DNA of 19,079 nucleotides, taken from assembly GCA_963579925.1 (NCBI GenBank), contig CAUZJA010000026.1, positions 1 to 19,079 of the forward strand. The letters are read 5' to 3'. Under the pieces are notes generated by a model that saw only the letters and a program-made list of their open reading frames with translations, was not told the origin of the DNA and ran no database searches. The translations under genes were made by a program, and so were the position numbers. Below, piece after piece: positions 7,223 to 15,616 of the stretch. This DNA is from UBA1151 sp963579925. GTDB lineage: Bacteria; Chloroflexota; Dehalococcoidia; Lucifugimonadales; Lucifugimonadaceae. How positions within the stretch are numbered: position 1 is the first letter of the stretch; the number at the start of each line of letters is the position of its first letter.

Positions 7223-9229
7223 GTGATCAACGAAGCAGGCGCATGGCTCATCATTGGCTTCCCGCTGATCTCATTCCTGATCGCGGGCGGGGTGATTCGC
7301 CCGTTCTTTAACCAGTATTCGGTCGTCGCCGGATACCTGACGATATTATCCGTTGCGGCATCTCTAGTCCTCTCTGTCTTTGCCTTCATATCAGTAGGAA
7401 AAGAAGGCGGTAACGTCCCCTTCGATTCGCACTCGTGGCTCTCGTTCCCGGGTTTGGAAATACCGTTCGGGATTCTCCTGGACCCACTAACTGCCGTGAT
7501 GCTCATCACCGTTGCCGGAGTGAGTTTGCTCGTGCAGATCTACTCCTTTGGCTACATGCAGGGCGATAAAGGGTTCGCCAAGTACTACGCCTTCATGTCA
7601 CTGTTTACCGCTTCCATGCTGGGCCTAGTGCTTAGCAGTGGCGTAATTCAGCTTTACGCGTTCTGGGAGTTGGTTGGGCTTTCGTCATATCTCCTGATCG
7701 GCTTCTGGTACACCCGACCGGCTGCCGCAGCTGCCGCCAAGAAGGCATTCCTCATGACGAGGTTTGGTGACTTCGCGTTCCTGCTGGGTATTCTGTATCT
7801 CTTCGCTCAGGGTGATGACCTACTCGATATTCCGCATCTCTACGAGGCCGTGGCGATGGGTGCCATTGGTGCAACTGCTGCAACGTGGATCGCCCTCGGG
7901 ATCTTCGCCGGTGCGGTCGGGAAGTCCGCGCAGTTCCCGCTCAACACGTGGCTACCAGACGCGATGGAAGGACCAACGCCGGTTAGCGCGCTGGTGCACT
8001 CGGCCACAATGGTTGCGGCTGGTGTCTTCCTGGTTGGACGATTCTTCCCGTTATTTGAGCTCAGCAATGAGGCTATGAATACCGTCGCGCTGATCGGTGG
8101 CTTCACCGCCGTGTTTGCAGCATCAATGGCGTTGGTGGCGAACGATATCAAGCGCGTATTCGCGTTCTCTACTGTCAGCCAGTTGGGCTACATGTTCTTT
8201 GCCATTGGGATTGGCGCGTATGTTGCTGCCTTCTTCCATCTCTTCGTCCACGCATGGTTCAAGACGCTGCTGTTCATGAGCGCCGGGTCCGTGAATCACG
8301 CCAGTGGAACGTTCGATATGCGCTACATGGGCGGATTACGCAAAGTGATGCCGATCACCTACGCCACATCTCTCATCGGCGGCCTGAGCCTGGCTGGAAT
8401 ATTCCCGTTCGCGGGGTTCTGGAGCAAGGACGAGATATTTGCCCACGCCTTTGAGGTGGATACCCTCGTAGGCTGGATAGTCCTCGTTATGGGATTAGTC
8501 GCTGCATTCATGACGGCGTTCTACATGTTCCGCGTCATCTTCATGGTCTACCACGGTAAGTTCCGTGGCGGCGTAGATAAGGAGAACGAAGACCTGCGCG
8601 CTGCGGGTGAGGAGATTGACGAAGCTCATTCGACAGCCCGCGTCCACCTGGCTGAGTCACCGTGGACGATGGCGTTTCCGCTGATTATTCTTGCGGTTGC
8701 GGCAATACTCGCTGGGTATCTCACTAACCCCACCGCAGGGTACGGAATCGTTGATTCACACTCGTTCGGCAACTTTGTGACTGAGAACCACGATGTGTTT
8801 GAGACGGAGTCAGCAATCGAACACGCCGGTGCTGCTCCGAAGTTCAACTATGGAATCGCCATTCTGAGCACGCTGGTTGCCCTGAGCGGAATTGCGCTCG
8901 CGTTCGCTATGTATCAGGCTAAGGTGATCTCGCCAGCCAACCTCACGGCGCGCTTCAAGCCCATCCACAGGATTCTGATCAACAAGTACTACATGGACGA
9001 ACTGTACGAAGACATCATCGTCAGGAATATTTTCTACAACCGGTTCGCGAAACGTCTGGCGTCGTTCGATATCACCATCGTCGATGGTGTGAACGTGCAG
9101 ATCGCATCGTGGACTCGGCGGTTCAGCGGCGTGCTGGGCTTCATGCAGGATGGCCAATTGCAAACCTACGGAGCGGTAGCTTCAGCAGGTGGAGTGGTGG
9201 CCGTCCTTGTGTTCCTGTTCTGGTCTTAA
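7223..9229 (+). CDS. nuoL: NADH-quinone oxidoreductase subunit L (NuoL)
   Basis: The distal antiporter-like proton-pumping subunit (ND5) of complex I, 668 residues with many membrane helices. The key residues of the proton path are visible: E149 in the WELVGLSSYLLIG helix, K234 in VGKSAQFPLNTWLPDAMEGP, H259 in SALVHSATM, and K347 in HAWFKTLLFMSAGS. The C-terminal region after about residue 560 fits the long lateral helix and final helix that brace the membrane arm. The GTG start is preceded by AGGA at 7211-7214 and directly follows the small gene's stop. The first of the L-M-N trio. Confidence 0.95.
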   Translation: MINEAGAWLIIGFPLISFLIAGGVIRPFFNQYSVVAGYLTILSVAASLVLSVFAFISVGKEGGNVPFDSHSWLSFPGLEIPFGILLDPLTAVMLITVAGVSLLVQIYSFGYMQGDKGFAKYYAFMSLFTASMLGLVLSSGVIQLYAFWELVGLSSYLLIGFWYTRPAAAAAAKKAFLMTRFGDFAFLLGILYLFAQGDDLLDIPHLYEAVAMGAIGATAATWIALGIFAGAVGKSAQFPLNTWLPDAMEGPTPVSALVHSATMVAAGVFLVGRFFPLFELSNEAMNTVALIGGFTAVFAASMALVANDIKRVFAFSTVSQLGYMFFAIGIGAYVAAFFHLFVHAWFKTLLFMSAGSVNHASGTFDMRYMGGLRKVMPITYATSLIGGLSLAGIFPFAGFWSKDEIFAHAFEVDTLVGWIVLVMGLVAAFMTAFYMFRVIFMVYHGKFRGGVDKENEDLRAAGEEIDEAHSTARVHLAESPWTMAFPLIILAVAAILAGYLTNPTAGYGIVDSHSFGNFVTENHDVFETESAIEHAGAAPKFNYGIAILSTLVALSGIALAFAMYQAKVISPANLTARFKPIHRILINKYYMDELYEDIIVRNIFYNRFAKRLASFDITIVDGVNVQIASWTRRFSGVLGFMQDGQLQTYGAVASAGGVVAVLVFLFWS

Positions 9230-9232
9230 TCG

Positions 9233-9292
9233 ATGGCACGGAGACGAATTTTGGTAATTGACGAAAACGGCGTGAATGGAGCGGAGGCTTAA
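9233..9292 (+). CDS. Possible 19-residue micro-ORF bridging nuoL and nuoM
   Basis: The 62-base gap between nuoL and nuoM is filled exactly by a frame that starts with ATG three bases after the nuoL stop, encodes MARRRILVIDENGVNGAEA, and stops with TAA sharing its last base with the nuoM ATG (TAATG). The fit to both edges could reflect a translated coupling leader. No homology can be judged at this length, and chance is possible. Confidence 0.25.
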   Translation: MARRRILVIDENGVNGAEA

Positions 9293-10821
9293 TGTTCTCC
9301 GGTTACCTCACGATTGCTGTTTTCCTGCCCATAGTGACAGCGCTGTTGCTAATGGTCATGCCGCGTCGCGACCAGTGGATTCGATGGACAGCCATCGGTG
9401 CCACGGTCGTAGAACTGGCGCTTACCATCACGATCTTCATTCGGTACGAGATCGACAAGGGCGGTGTGCAGTTCGTCGACCTGATTAGCGACTGGATCCC
9501 AATTGACGGCTTCGAAGCACAGTACCTGCTTGGTGTCGATGGTCTCAGCGCTCCATTGGTCCTCCTCACAGGAATACTGGGAGCTGCCGCTGCCTTTGCA
9601 TCTTGGCGAGTCAAGCACCGAGTCCGTGAGTACTTCATCTGGCTGCTGATCCTGCAGTCGTCGGTGATGGGTGTGTTCGTCTCGCTCGACCTGCTGTTGT
9701 TCTTCATCTTCTGGGAGATCGAACTCATCCCGATGTTCATGCTGATTTCAGGATGGGGCACCGGTCGCCCACGCTACTCGGCAATGAAGTTCGTGATATT
9801 TACACTCGCTGGCAGCGCGTTCATGTTCGTTGGAATCTTGGCGCTATTTATGTCCGCCGAGATCGGCACGTTCGCTATGGTCTCGATACCTGAGGAAGGG
9901 ATCGTAGGCATCTCGGAGAAGATGGCGCTGGCCACCGGGCTGATCGCTCCGACTGGCATGATATTTGCGTTCTTCCTGATCGCCTTCCTTGTGAAACTTC
10001 CGATCTGGCCAGTTCACAGCTGGCTTCCAGACGCCCACACGGACGCACCAACGGCTGTGTCTGTGATGCTGGCTGGAGTATTGCTGAAGATGGGTGGCTA
10101 TGGGCTGATACGGATATCAACTGGCTTCTTCATGGAGAGCCCTGATTTCCAGATCGCCGATGTTGCGTGGTTACTCGCGGCCGGTGCTGCGATATCTATT
10201 GTTTATGGTGCTGTGTTAACGATTCGCCAGACCGATTTGAAGCGACTTATCGCGTATTCGTCTGTAAGCCACATGGGATTTGTACTGCTTGGTGTCGCGG
10301 CTGTAGCTGCAACGGGCAGCCAGACCGCCAGTGGTGGTCTCAACGGCGCTGCACTCCAGATGTTCACGCACGGAACGATCACGGGCCTTCTGTTCCTGTT
10401 GGTTGGCATGACGTACGAACGAGCCCACACACGGCACATCCCGGATATGGGTGGCCTGGCACCCAAAATGCCGCTGATTGCAGTCGCGTTCCTGGTGGCC
10501 GGACTCGCATCCCTTGGCCTGCCGGGCTTAAGCGGATTCGCCGCAGAGATAACGATATTCCTTGGCACATGGGACATCTGGCCAATCGCTACCGGCGTCT
10601 CTGCGTTCGGAGTCGTGTTGGCGGCCGCTTACATCATGTGGATGATTCAGCGAGCCTTCTTCGGCCCACGGCCAGATCGATTCAACGATGTTGAAGACGC
10701 GACCATGGTCGACATGATTCCGGTGGTCGGACTCGCCATCCCAATCGTAATCGTCGGATTCTGGCCGTCAGTTATCACTGATACCTTCGCAGTTGGAATC
10801 AAGGCGACGCTGGGCTTATGA
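9292..10821 (+). CDS. nuoM: NADH-quinone oxidoreductase subunit M (NuoM)
   Basis: Antiporter-like proton-pumping subunit (ND4), 509 residues, about 14 hydrophobic helices. Functional residues are seen as E142 in FFIFWEIELIPMFMLISGWG and K235 in AFLVKLPIWPVHSWLPDAHT, followed by the DAPTAVSVMLAGVLLKMGGYG helix. The start is well supported: GGAGG at 9283-9287 lies four bases before the ATG. The stop overlaps the nuoN start (ATGA). Full length, no oddities seen. Confidence 0.95.
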   Translation: MFSGYLTIAVFLPIVTALLLMVMPRRDQWIRWTAIGATVVELALTITIFIRYEIDKGGVQFVDLISDWIPIDGFEAQYLLGVDGLSAPLVLLTGILGAAAAFASWRVKHRVREYFIWLLILQSSVMGVFVSLDLLLFFIFWEIELIPMFMLISGWGTGRPRYSAMKFVIFTLAGSAFMFVGILALFMSAEIGTFAMVSIPEEGIVGISEKMALATGLIAPTGMIFAFFLIAFLVKLPIWPVHSWLPDAHTDAPTAVSVMLAGVLLKMGGYGLIRISTGFFMESPDFQIADVAWLLAAGAAISIVYGAVLTIRQTDLKRLIAYSSVSHMGFVLLGVAAVAATGSQTASGGLNGAALQMFTHGTITGLLFLLVGMTYERAHTRHIPDMGGLAPKMPLIAVAFLVAGLASLGLPGLSGFAAEITIFLGTWDIWPIATGVSAFGVVLAAAYIMWMIQRAFFGPRPDRFNDVEDATMVDMIPVVGLAIPIVIVGFWPSVITDTFAVGIKATLGL

Positions 10822-12320
10822 ATTCCCACGATATTTATCTGATCTCCCCCCAGATCGCGATGGCCATACTGGCCGCGGTGATCGTTGTGATTGATCTATT
10901 CATCAACGACAAGCGACTGGTCTCTGCCACCGCCATTCTTGGACTGGCCGCGCCACTGACACTGACGCTGATCCTGTGGTTCGACGCCCCCGATGACAAC
11001 ATTGGCCTGTTTGGTGCATTGGTCGTCGACAAGTTCGCTCTCTTCTTCCAGGTGTTGTTTGTCGGCGTAGGTGCCTTGGTGCTCCTCGCCGGAACGAAGT
11101 ACCAGGAACGGTTCGAGGGGTTCAGGGGCGAGTTTGTTGCACTGATGCTCTTCTCACTCACGGGAATGATGCTGCTGGCGTCGGCTCGTGAGTTGATCAC
11201 GATGTACGTGGCGCTGGAACTGATATCTCTGCCAGCCGCTGCGCTCATTGCTTGGCTGCGAGACGATCGATCATCTGAGGCGGGCTTGAAGTTCCTGCTG
11301 ATGAGCGCGATTAGCTCTGCGCTACTACTTTTTGGTCTGGTATTTATCTACGGCTTCACCGGTTCCACGTTCTTCTCCGAGATCGTGGCTCGTATCGCAG
11401 ACATGCAGGCAACAGGCGTGCTGAGTGCCGACGAACCATTCGGCTCCTATGCACTCATGTTCGGAATCGTATTGCTCATGCTTGGCCTCGCGTTCAAGCT
11501 GTCCGCTGTTCCAAGCCAGATGTGGGTGCCAGACATCTACGAGGGAAGCCCAACACCGGTTGCTGCGTTCCTATCTGTGGCCAGCAAGGCCGCCGGGTTC
11601 GCGATTGTGCTGCGGCTGATTTACGCGGCGTTACCTGACGCGCAAGTGAGCATGGATACTGGAAATCTATTCGCTGTGCTCGCCGCTGCCTCGATGACCG
11701 TTGGGAACCTCCTGGCAATCCGACAGACAAATATCAAACGTCTGTTGGGCTACAGCACCATCGCGCAGGCTGGTTACATCATGGTTGGTGTGGCAGCAGT
11801 GGCTGCCAGCTCAGAAGGTGGCGGAAACGCATCGGGCGGGCCGCAGGGTGTGCTCTTTTACCTGATGGGTTACGGCTTCACGAACCTGGCTGTGTTCTTC
11901 GCGATAATCGCTATTACGAACCGAACCGGTAACGACATGATTTCCGGCTTCGCTGGAATGGCGAAGAGATCTCCGTTGTTCGCGGGGTTGTTGACGATTG
12001 GTCTCTTGTCACTGCTTGGATTCCCTCCCACTGTTGGCTTCATGGGCAAGGCGTTCATCTTCAGTTCTGCCGTTAACTCAGGTCTGTTGTGGCTTGCGGT
12101 GGTTGGTATGGTGAACAGTGCAGCGTCTGCTTACTACTACTTGCGCATTGTCCGAACCATGTACCTTGATGACGCCGATGATGAAGAAAAGATAAGAGGC
12201 GACATTCCTGTGACGCTGTCCACCGGACTGACTGCAACCGGCGTTATCGTGCTGGGTGTGGCACCATGGTTCCTGTTGAAGTTTGCCGAGGTGGCTGTCG
12301 AGAGCCTCGCAATCGGCTAG
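10818..12320 (+). CDS. nuoN: NADH-quinone oxidoreductase subunit N (NuoN)
   Basis: Antiporter-like proton-pumping subunit (ND2), 500 residues. The expected charged membrane residues are E134 (MYVALELISLP), K227 (LAFKLSAVPSQMWVPDIYEG) and K257 (SVASKAAG). The usual 'PFHxWxPDvYeG' motif reads PSQMWVPDIYEG here, so a commonly seen histidine is glutamine. It overlaps nuoM by 4 bases and is the last complex I gene in the window. It is followed by a palindromic element at 12362-12382 before nadK. Confidence 0.94.
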   Translation: MNSHDIYLISPQIAMAILAAVIVVIDLFINDKRLVSATAILGLAAPLTLTLILWFDAPDDNIGLFGALVVDKFALFFQVLFVGVGALVLLAGTKYQERFEGFRGEFVALMLFSLTGMMLLASARELITMYVALELISLPAAALIAWLRDDRSSEAGLKFLLMSAISSALLLFGLVFIYGFTGSTFFSEIVARIADMQATGVLSADEPFGSYALMFGIVLLMLGLAFKLSAVPSQMWVPDIYEGSPTPVAAFLSVASKAAGFAIVLRLIYAALPDAQVSMDTGNLFAVLAAASMTVGNLLAIRQTNIKRLLGYSTIAQAGYIMVGVAAVAASSEGGGNASGGPQGVLFYLMGYGFTNLAVFFAIIAITNRTGNDMISGFAGMAKRSPLFAGLLTIGLLSLLGFPPTVGFMGKAFIFSSAVNSGLLWLAVVGMVNSAASAYYYLRIVRTMYLDDADDEEKIRGDIPVTLSTGLTATGVIVLGVAPWFLLKFAEVAVESLAIG

Positions 12321-12361
12321 TTGCCGGGTTCGGCTCTCTCCTGAGTCGACTACGAAATCCT

Positions 12362-12387
12362 GGGCAGGTTTCAAACCTGCCCCTACC
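12362..12387. repeat. Palindromic intergenic element, copy 1
   Basis: GGGCAGGTTT and AAACCTGCCC form a 10-base inverted repeat around a single C (12362-12382), followed by CCTACC. It lies in the 85-base gap between nuoN and nadK. The core and the trailing CCCCTAC/CCCCTC resemble the elements at 17520-17544 and 17643-17666, so this looks like a dispersed palindromic repeat family. As RNA it would form a GC-rich hairpin and could weaken transcription from the nuo cluster, but there is no T-run after it. Confidence 0.6.
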
Positions 12388-12405
12388 ATTCCGAACCAAT
12401 AATCA

Positions 12406-13278
12406 ATGGCGAGTGAAACGGTCCATATGCGCACTGGGATCATCCACCACGACTTCGTACCCGAAGCGAACACTCTCGCTCAAGCTCTGATTGATCGCTA
12501 CTCTGGCGACGATGAATGGTGGAGTAGCTCGGTTGAGGATGCTTCTGATCTGGGCGAATCGCTTGTCGGCACTGACCTCATCATTGCAATTGGTGGTGAC
12601 GGAACCATCCTCCGGAGCGCCCACGTTGCGGCTCCACTTGGGATCCCGATCCTGGGCGTCAATCTGGGGAGAGTGGGTTTCATGTCTGAAATTGAAGCGG
12701 ATGACGCCCTGGATGAGGTCGCCTGGTATCTGGAGGGAAACGCCCGACCGGAGTTGCGCACCATGATCAAAGCTAACATTGGCGATGGTCCAGTGCCACA
12801 CCATGCCCTCAATGATGTCGTGCTGGGCCGAGGCCAGGAGATTCGTCTCGTTGATATAGCGCTGACGATCGACGACGTCCCGCTCACCACGTATCGCTCC
12901 GATGCGCTTGTGATTTCCACGGCGTCTGGTTCAACTGGATACTCGTTGGCGCTGGGCGGCCCAGTGATGGAGCCGGAAGAAGAGTCATTTTTGGTGAAGC
13001 CAGTTGCATCGCACATGAGCCTTCAGGGTGGACTGCTCATTAAATCCGGTTCAGTGGTTGAGATGACGCTCGAGACTGATACGGCTGCGCTGTGTAGCGT
13101 CGACGGCTTCTATGAGACGACTGTAACTCGCGGTCAGACGGTTAGAGTTGAAGTGAGTGAATACACAGCTACGTTCCTGCGCAGGAAGCCACCCAGTGCC
13201 TTCTATGACGCGCTGACCAGACGACTTGGCATGCGTCAGGGCTCCATGCAGCGGACCTCCGCCAGTAGCGATGACTAA
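12406..13278 (+). CDS. nadK: NAD kinase (NadK/PpnK)
   Basis: Phosphorylates NAD to NADP in the cytoplasm using ATP or polyphosphate. The 290-residue length fits bacterial NAD kinases. The signature GGDGT is at 63-67 (D65 being the catalytic aspartate), followed by GVNLGRVGFMSE at 84-95. The ALNDVVL segment at 134-140 corresponds to the NE/D motif. The substrate loop reads RSDALVISTASGSTGYS, a mild variant of the usual DGxxxSTPTGSTAYS, then LGGPV. The start is uncertain: the ATG at 12406 has no clear ribosome binding site, and the ATG at 12427 (MRTGIIHH) gives the more usual beginning just before the first strand. It is downstream of the nuo cluster on the same strand and may not share its transcript. 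Confidence 0.92.
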   Translation: MASETVHMRTGIIHHDFVPEANTLAQALIDRYSGDDEWWSSSVEDASDLGESLVGTDLIIAIGGDGTILRSAHVAAPLGIPILGVNLGRVGFMSEIEADDALDEVAWYLEGNARPELRTMIKANIGDGPVPHHALNDVVLGRGQEIRLVDIALTIDDVPLTTYRSDALVISTASGSTGYSLALGGPVMEPEEESFLVKPVASHMSLQGGLLIKSGSVVEMTLETDTAALCSVDGFYETTVTRGQTVRVEVSEYTATFLRRKPPSAFYDALTRRLGMRQGSMQRTSASSDD

Positions 13279-13311
13279 CTTGCTACATTCCGACGTCATT
13301 CAAGCTGGATT

Positions 13312-13866
13312 ATGAGCAAGCTCAAGATCCTCAACAGTCGGCGTGTGTTCGATGGCAACGTTTTAAGTGTGCGCGTCGATGAGGCGCAGTTGGGCGATGG
13401 CCCTGCATTTACCAAAGAGACCGTTGAGCACCGGGAATCAATCGTGGTGGTGCCCGTTGCTGATGACGGGCAGGTTCTACTGGTGAACCAGACCCGCATT
13501 GCCACCGGTGGTCGATCGTTGGAAGTCCCCGCTGGTAACACAGAGTCAACAGATGCCAGCCCGGAGGCGGCGGCGCAACGTGAGTTGCGTGAAGAGATTG
13601 GTCATCGCGCGGACAAGCTGCAGAAGATCGGCGCGCAATGGGTAGCTCCCGGCTACAGCAACGAGTGGATGCATGTGTATTTGGCCACCGGTCTGGTGCC
13701 AGATCCTCTCCCTATGGATGTGGATGAAGATGTCATAGTTGAGAGGTACCCTTTGGGGGGAATTCCAGCGATGATCAAGCAGGGCACCATTCGCGACTCA
13801 ATGTCCATCGCAGCACTGTTGATGGCGATATGTATTTTTGATGACGAATTACCTAAAATCCGTTGA
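13312..13866 (+). CDS. Nudix hydrolase, ADP-ribose pyrophosphatase-like
   Basis: A 184-residue Nudix protein whose layout (an N-terminal strand-rich domain before the Nudix box, substrate-proximal LEVPAGN) matches the ADP-ribose pyrophosphatase branch, which cleaves ADP-ribose to AMP and ribose 5-phosphate. The Nudix helix reads SPEAAAQRELREEIG, containing the metal-binding REL-x-EE glutamates. The segment between the box glycine and this helix (NTESTDA) is one residue longer than the GX5EX7REUXEEXGU consensus, so the consensus first glutamate is an aspartate shifted by one, and a histidine follows EEIG where a hydrophobic residue is usual. It lies 33 bases after nadK, and the two may form a small NAD(P)-metabolism unit. 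The exact substrate is inferred. Confidence 0.88.
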   Translation: MSKLKILNSRRVFDGNVLSVRVDEAQLGDGPAFTKETVEHRESIVVVPVADDGQVLLVNQTRIATGGRSLEVPAGNTESTDASPEAAAQRELREEIGHRADKLQKIGAQWVAPGYSNEWMHVYLATGLVPDPLPMDVDEDVIVERYPLGGIPAMIKQGTIRDSMSIAALLMAICIFDDELPKIR

Positions 13867-13942
13867 CTGATCTGAGTGTGTGACCCAACATGGGGGGCAG
13901 CGCTTTCGTTTCGCGCTCTTTGGGCGTTCCCTGGAGACATGA

Positions 13943-15616
13943 ATGTACGAACATGATGTACTGATTATTGGGGCCGGACTTGCCGGTCTCAGAGCTGCCG
14001 TTGAAGCTGAAAAACTTGGCTTGAAAACGGCGGTGCTATCTAAGGTCCACCCGGTCCGCAGTCATTCTTGCGCCGCTCAGGGAGGCATCAACGCCGCTCT
14101 TGGAGATCGCGGTGATGACTGGACGGACCACGCCTACGACACCGTCAAAGGCAGTGACTTTCTGGGCGATCAGGATGCTATCGAAATCATGGCCCGTGAA
14201 GCGGGTGATGATCTGATCGAGCTTGAGCACATGGGCGTCGTATTCAGTCGACAAGATGACGGACGCTTGGAAGCCCGCGCCTTTGGTGGTCAGCGGGTGC
14301 CTCGGACGTTCTTTATTGGAGCGATCACTGGCAGCGCGATGCTTCATGTTCTGTATGAACAGGCCATCAAGCATGACGTGCAAATTTATGAAGAGTGGTT
14401 TGTCACAAAGCTGATTATTGAAGAGGGTGTCTGTCACGGTGCAGTGGCCTTCAACATGCACACCGGCGAGATGGAGACCATTCGCGCCAAGTCCGTGATC
14501 ATGGCGGCTGGCGGCGCTGGAAGGGTGTTTGAGCCTTCTACCAACGCCTTGATCTGTACCGGTGATGGCCTGGCACTCGCCTGGGATGCGGGCGCGTCTC
14601 TGATGGATATGGAGATGGTTCAGTACCATCCGACGACGCTGGCAGGTAACGGGATTCTGCTCTCAGAAGCCGCCCGTGGTGAAGGAGCACACCTTCTAAA
14701 CAGTGAGGGTGACCGCTTCATGGAGCGTTACGCTCCAGAGTTCATGGAACTGGCATCTCGAGATGTCGTTTCACGAGCCGAGCAAACGGAGATCAACGAG
14801 GGACGTTCCATCAACGGAAACGTTCTTCTGGATCTTCGGCACCTGGGGAAGACATTTATTGAAGAGCGCCTGGGCTATCTGCAGGAAGTTGCAGTGGAGT
14901 TCCGGGGGATCGACCTCTCGGAGCATCCGATTGAGATTCGACCGGGTGTCCATTACATCATGGGTGGCATCAAAACGAATGTTGACGGTGCCACTGTAGT
15001 TCCCGGTCTCTATGCTGCAGGGGAGTGTGCCAATGTGAGCGTGCATGGCGGTAACCGGTTGGGCGCGAACTCGCTGCTGGACACGATCGTGTTTGGTCGT
15101 CGTTCAGCGCAGGCGGCCGCTGAGTACGTGAAGACTGCCGCTCCGTCCGTATCTACGGATGAGCACCTCAACGCTGAGAAGTCCCGAATACAGGATCTGC
15201 TTGATCGCCCCAAGGGCATTCGATGGGCTGCAGTTCGCAACGAGCTCGCCCACTCCATGACGGAAGGTATTGGCGTGTACCGCGATCAGGCCAGCATGGA
15301 AGGTGCAGACGCCAAGGTTGATGAGATGAGAGCGAAGTATTCGCAAGTCTCAGTTGAGAACAAAGGCAAGGTGTACAACACCGATCTGATCTTCACCCTT
15401 GAACTCGACTATATGATCAACGTTGCGAAGACGATCACTCAGGGCGCACTCATGCGCAAAGAGAGCCGTGGAGCGCATTCCCGCACGGACATGCCCGATC
15501 GCGACGATGAAAACTGGTTGAAGCACACGCATGTGTTCAAAGATGACGACGGCGTTCGTACCGAAACTTCAGATGTCACTATTACTCAGTGGCAGCCTGT
15601 AGAAAGAGTTTACTAG
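13943..15616 (+). CDS. sdhA: Succinate dehydrogenase/fumarate reductase flavoprotein subunit (SdhA)
   Basis: Flavoprotein that interconverts succinate and fumarate. The N-terminal GAGLAGLRAA (10-19) is the FAD-binding motif. H41 in RSHSCAAQGG is the histidine expected to bind FAD covalently. Dicarboxylate-site elements are MVQYHPT (H229), ASRDVVSRA (R273), HYIMGGI (H338) and HGGNRLGANSLLD (R372). The 557-residue length is normal. There is no Tat signal before the FAD motif, so the catalytic side should face the cytoplasm, unlike the periplasmic MfrA enzymes of Campylobacter. A GGAG at 13933-13936 supports the ATG at 13943. The stop touches the sdhB start directly. Confidence 0.95.
   Translation: MYEHDVLIIGAGLAGLRAAVEAEKLGLKTAVLSKVHPVRSHSCAAQGGINAALGDRGDDWTDHAYDTVKGSDFLGDQDAIEIMAREAGDDLIELEHMGVVFSRQDDGRLEARAFGGQRVPRTFFIGAITGSAMLHVLYEQAIKHDVQIYEEWFVTKLIIEEGVCHGAVAFNMHTGEMETIRAKSVIMAAGGAGRVFEPSTNALICTGDGLALAWDAGASLMDMEMVQYHPTTLAGNGILLSEAARGEGAHLLNSEGDRFMERYAPEFMELASRDVVSRAEQTEINEGRSINGNVLLDLRHLGKTFIEERLGYLQEVAVEFRGIDLSEHPIEIRPGVHYIMGGIKTNVDGATVVPGLYAAGECANVSVHGGNRLGANSLLDTIVFGRRSAQAAAEYVKTAAPSVSTDEHLNAEKSRIQDLLDRPKGIRWAAVRNELAHSMTEGIGVYRDQASMEGADAKVDEMRAKYSQVSVENKGKVYNTDLIFTLELDYMINVAKTITQGALMRKESRGAHSRTDMPDRDDENWLKHTHVFKDDDGVRTETSDVTITQWQPVERVY

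Noticed and set aside
12078..12473. A 131-codon - strand frame containing VGAGLKPAQ
   Set aside because: It overlaps the ends of nuoN and nadK, and the only notable peptide comes from the palindromic repeat at 12362-12382.
13899..13917. AGCGC/GCGCT hairpin between the Nudix gene and sdhA as a terminator
   Set aside because: The stem is only five pairs with a nine-base loop and no following T-run, so a terminator call is not supported.
14036..14629. A 197-codon open frame on the - strand opposite sdhA
   Set aside because: It lies wholly within a well-supported sdhA frame, its translation shows no domain, and its composition looks like antisense of a coding region.
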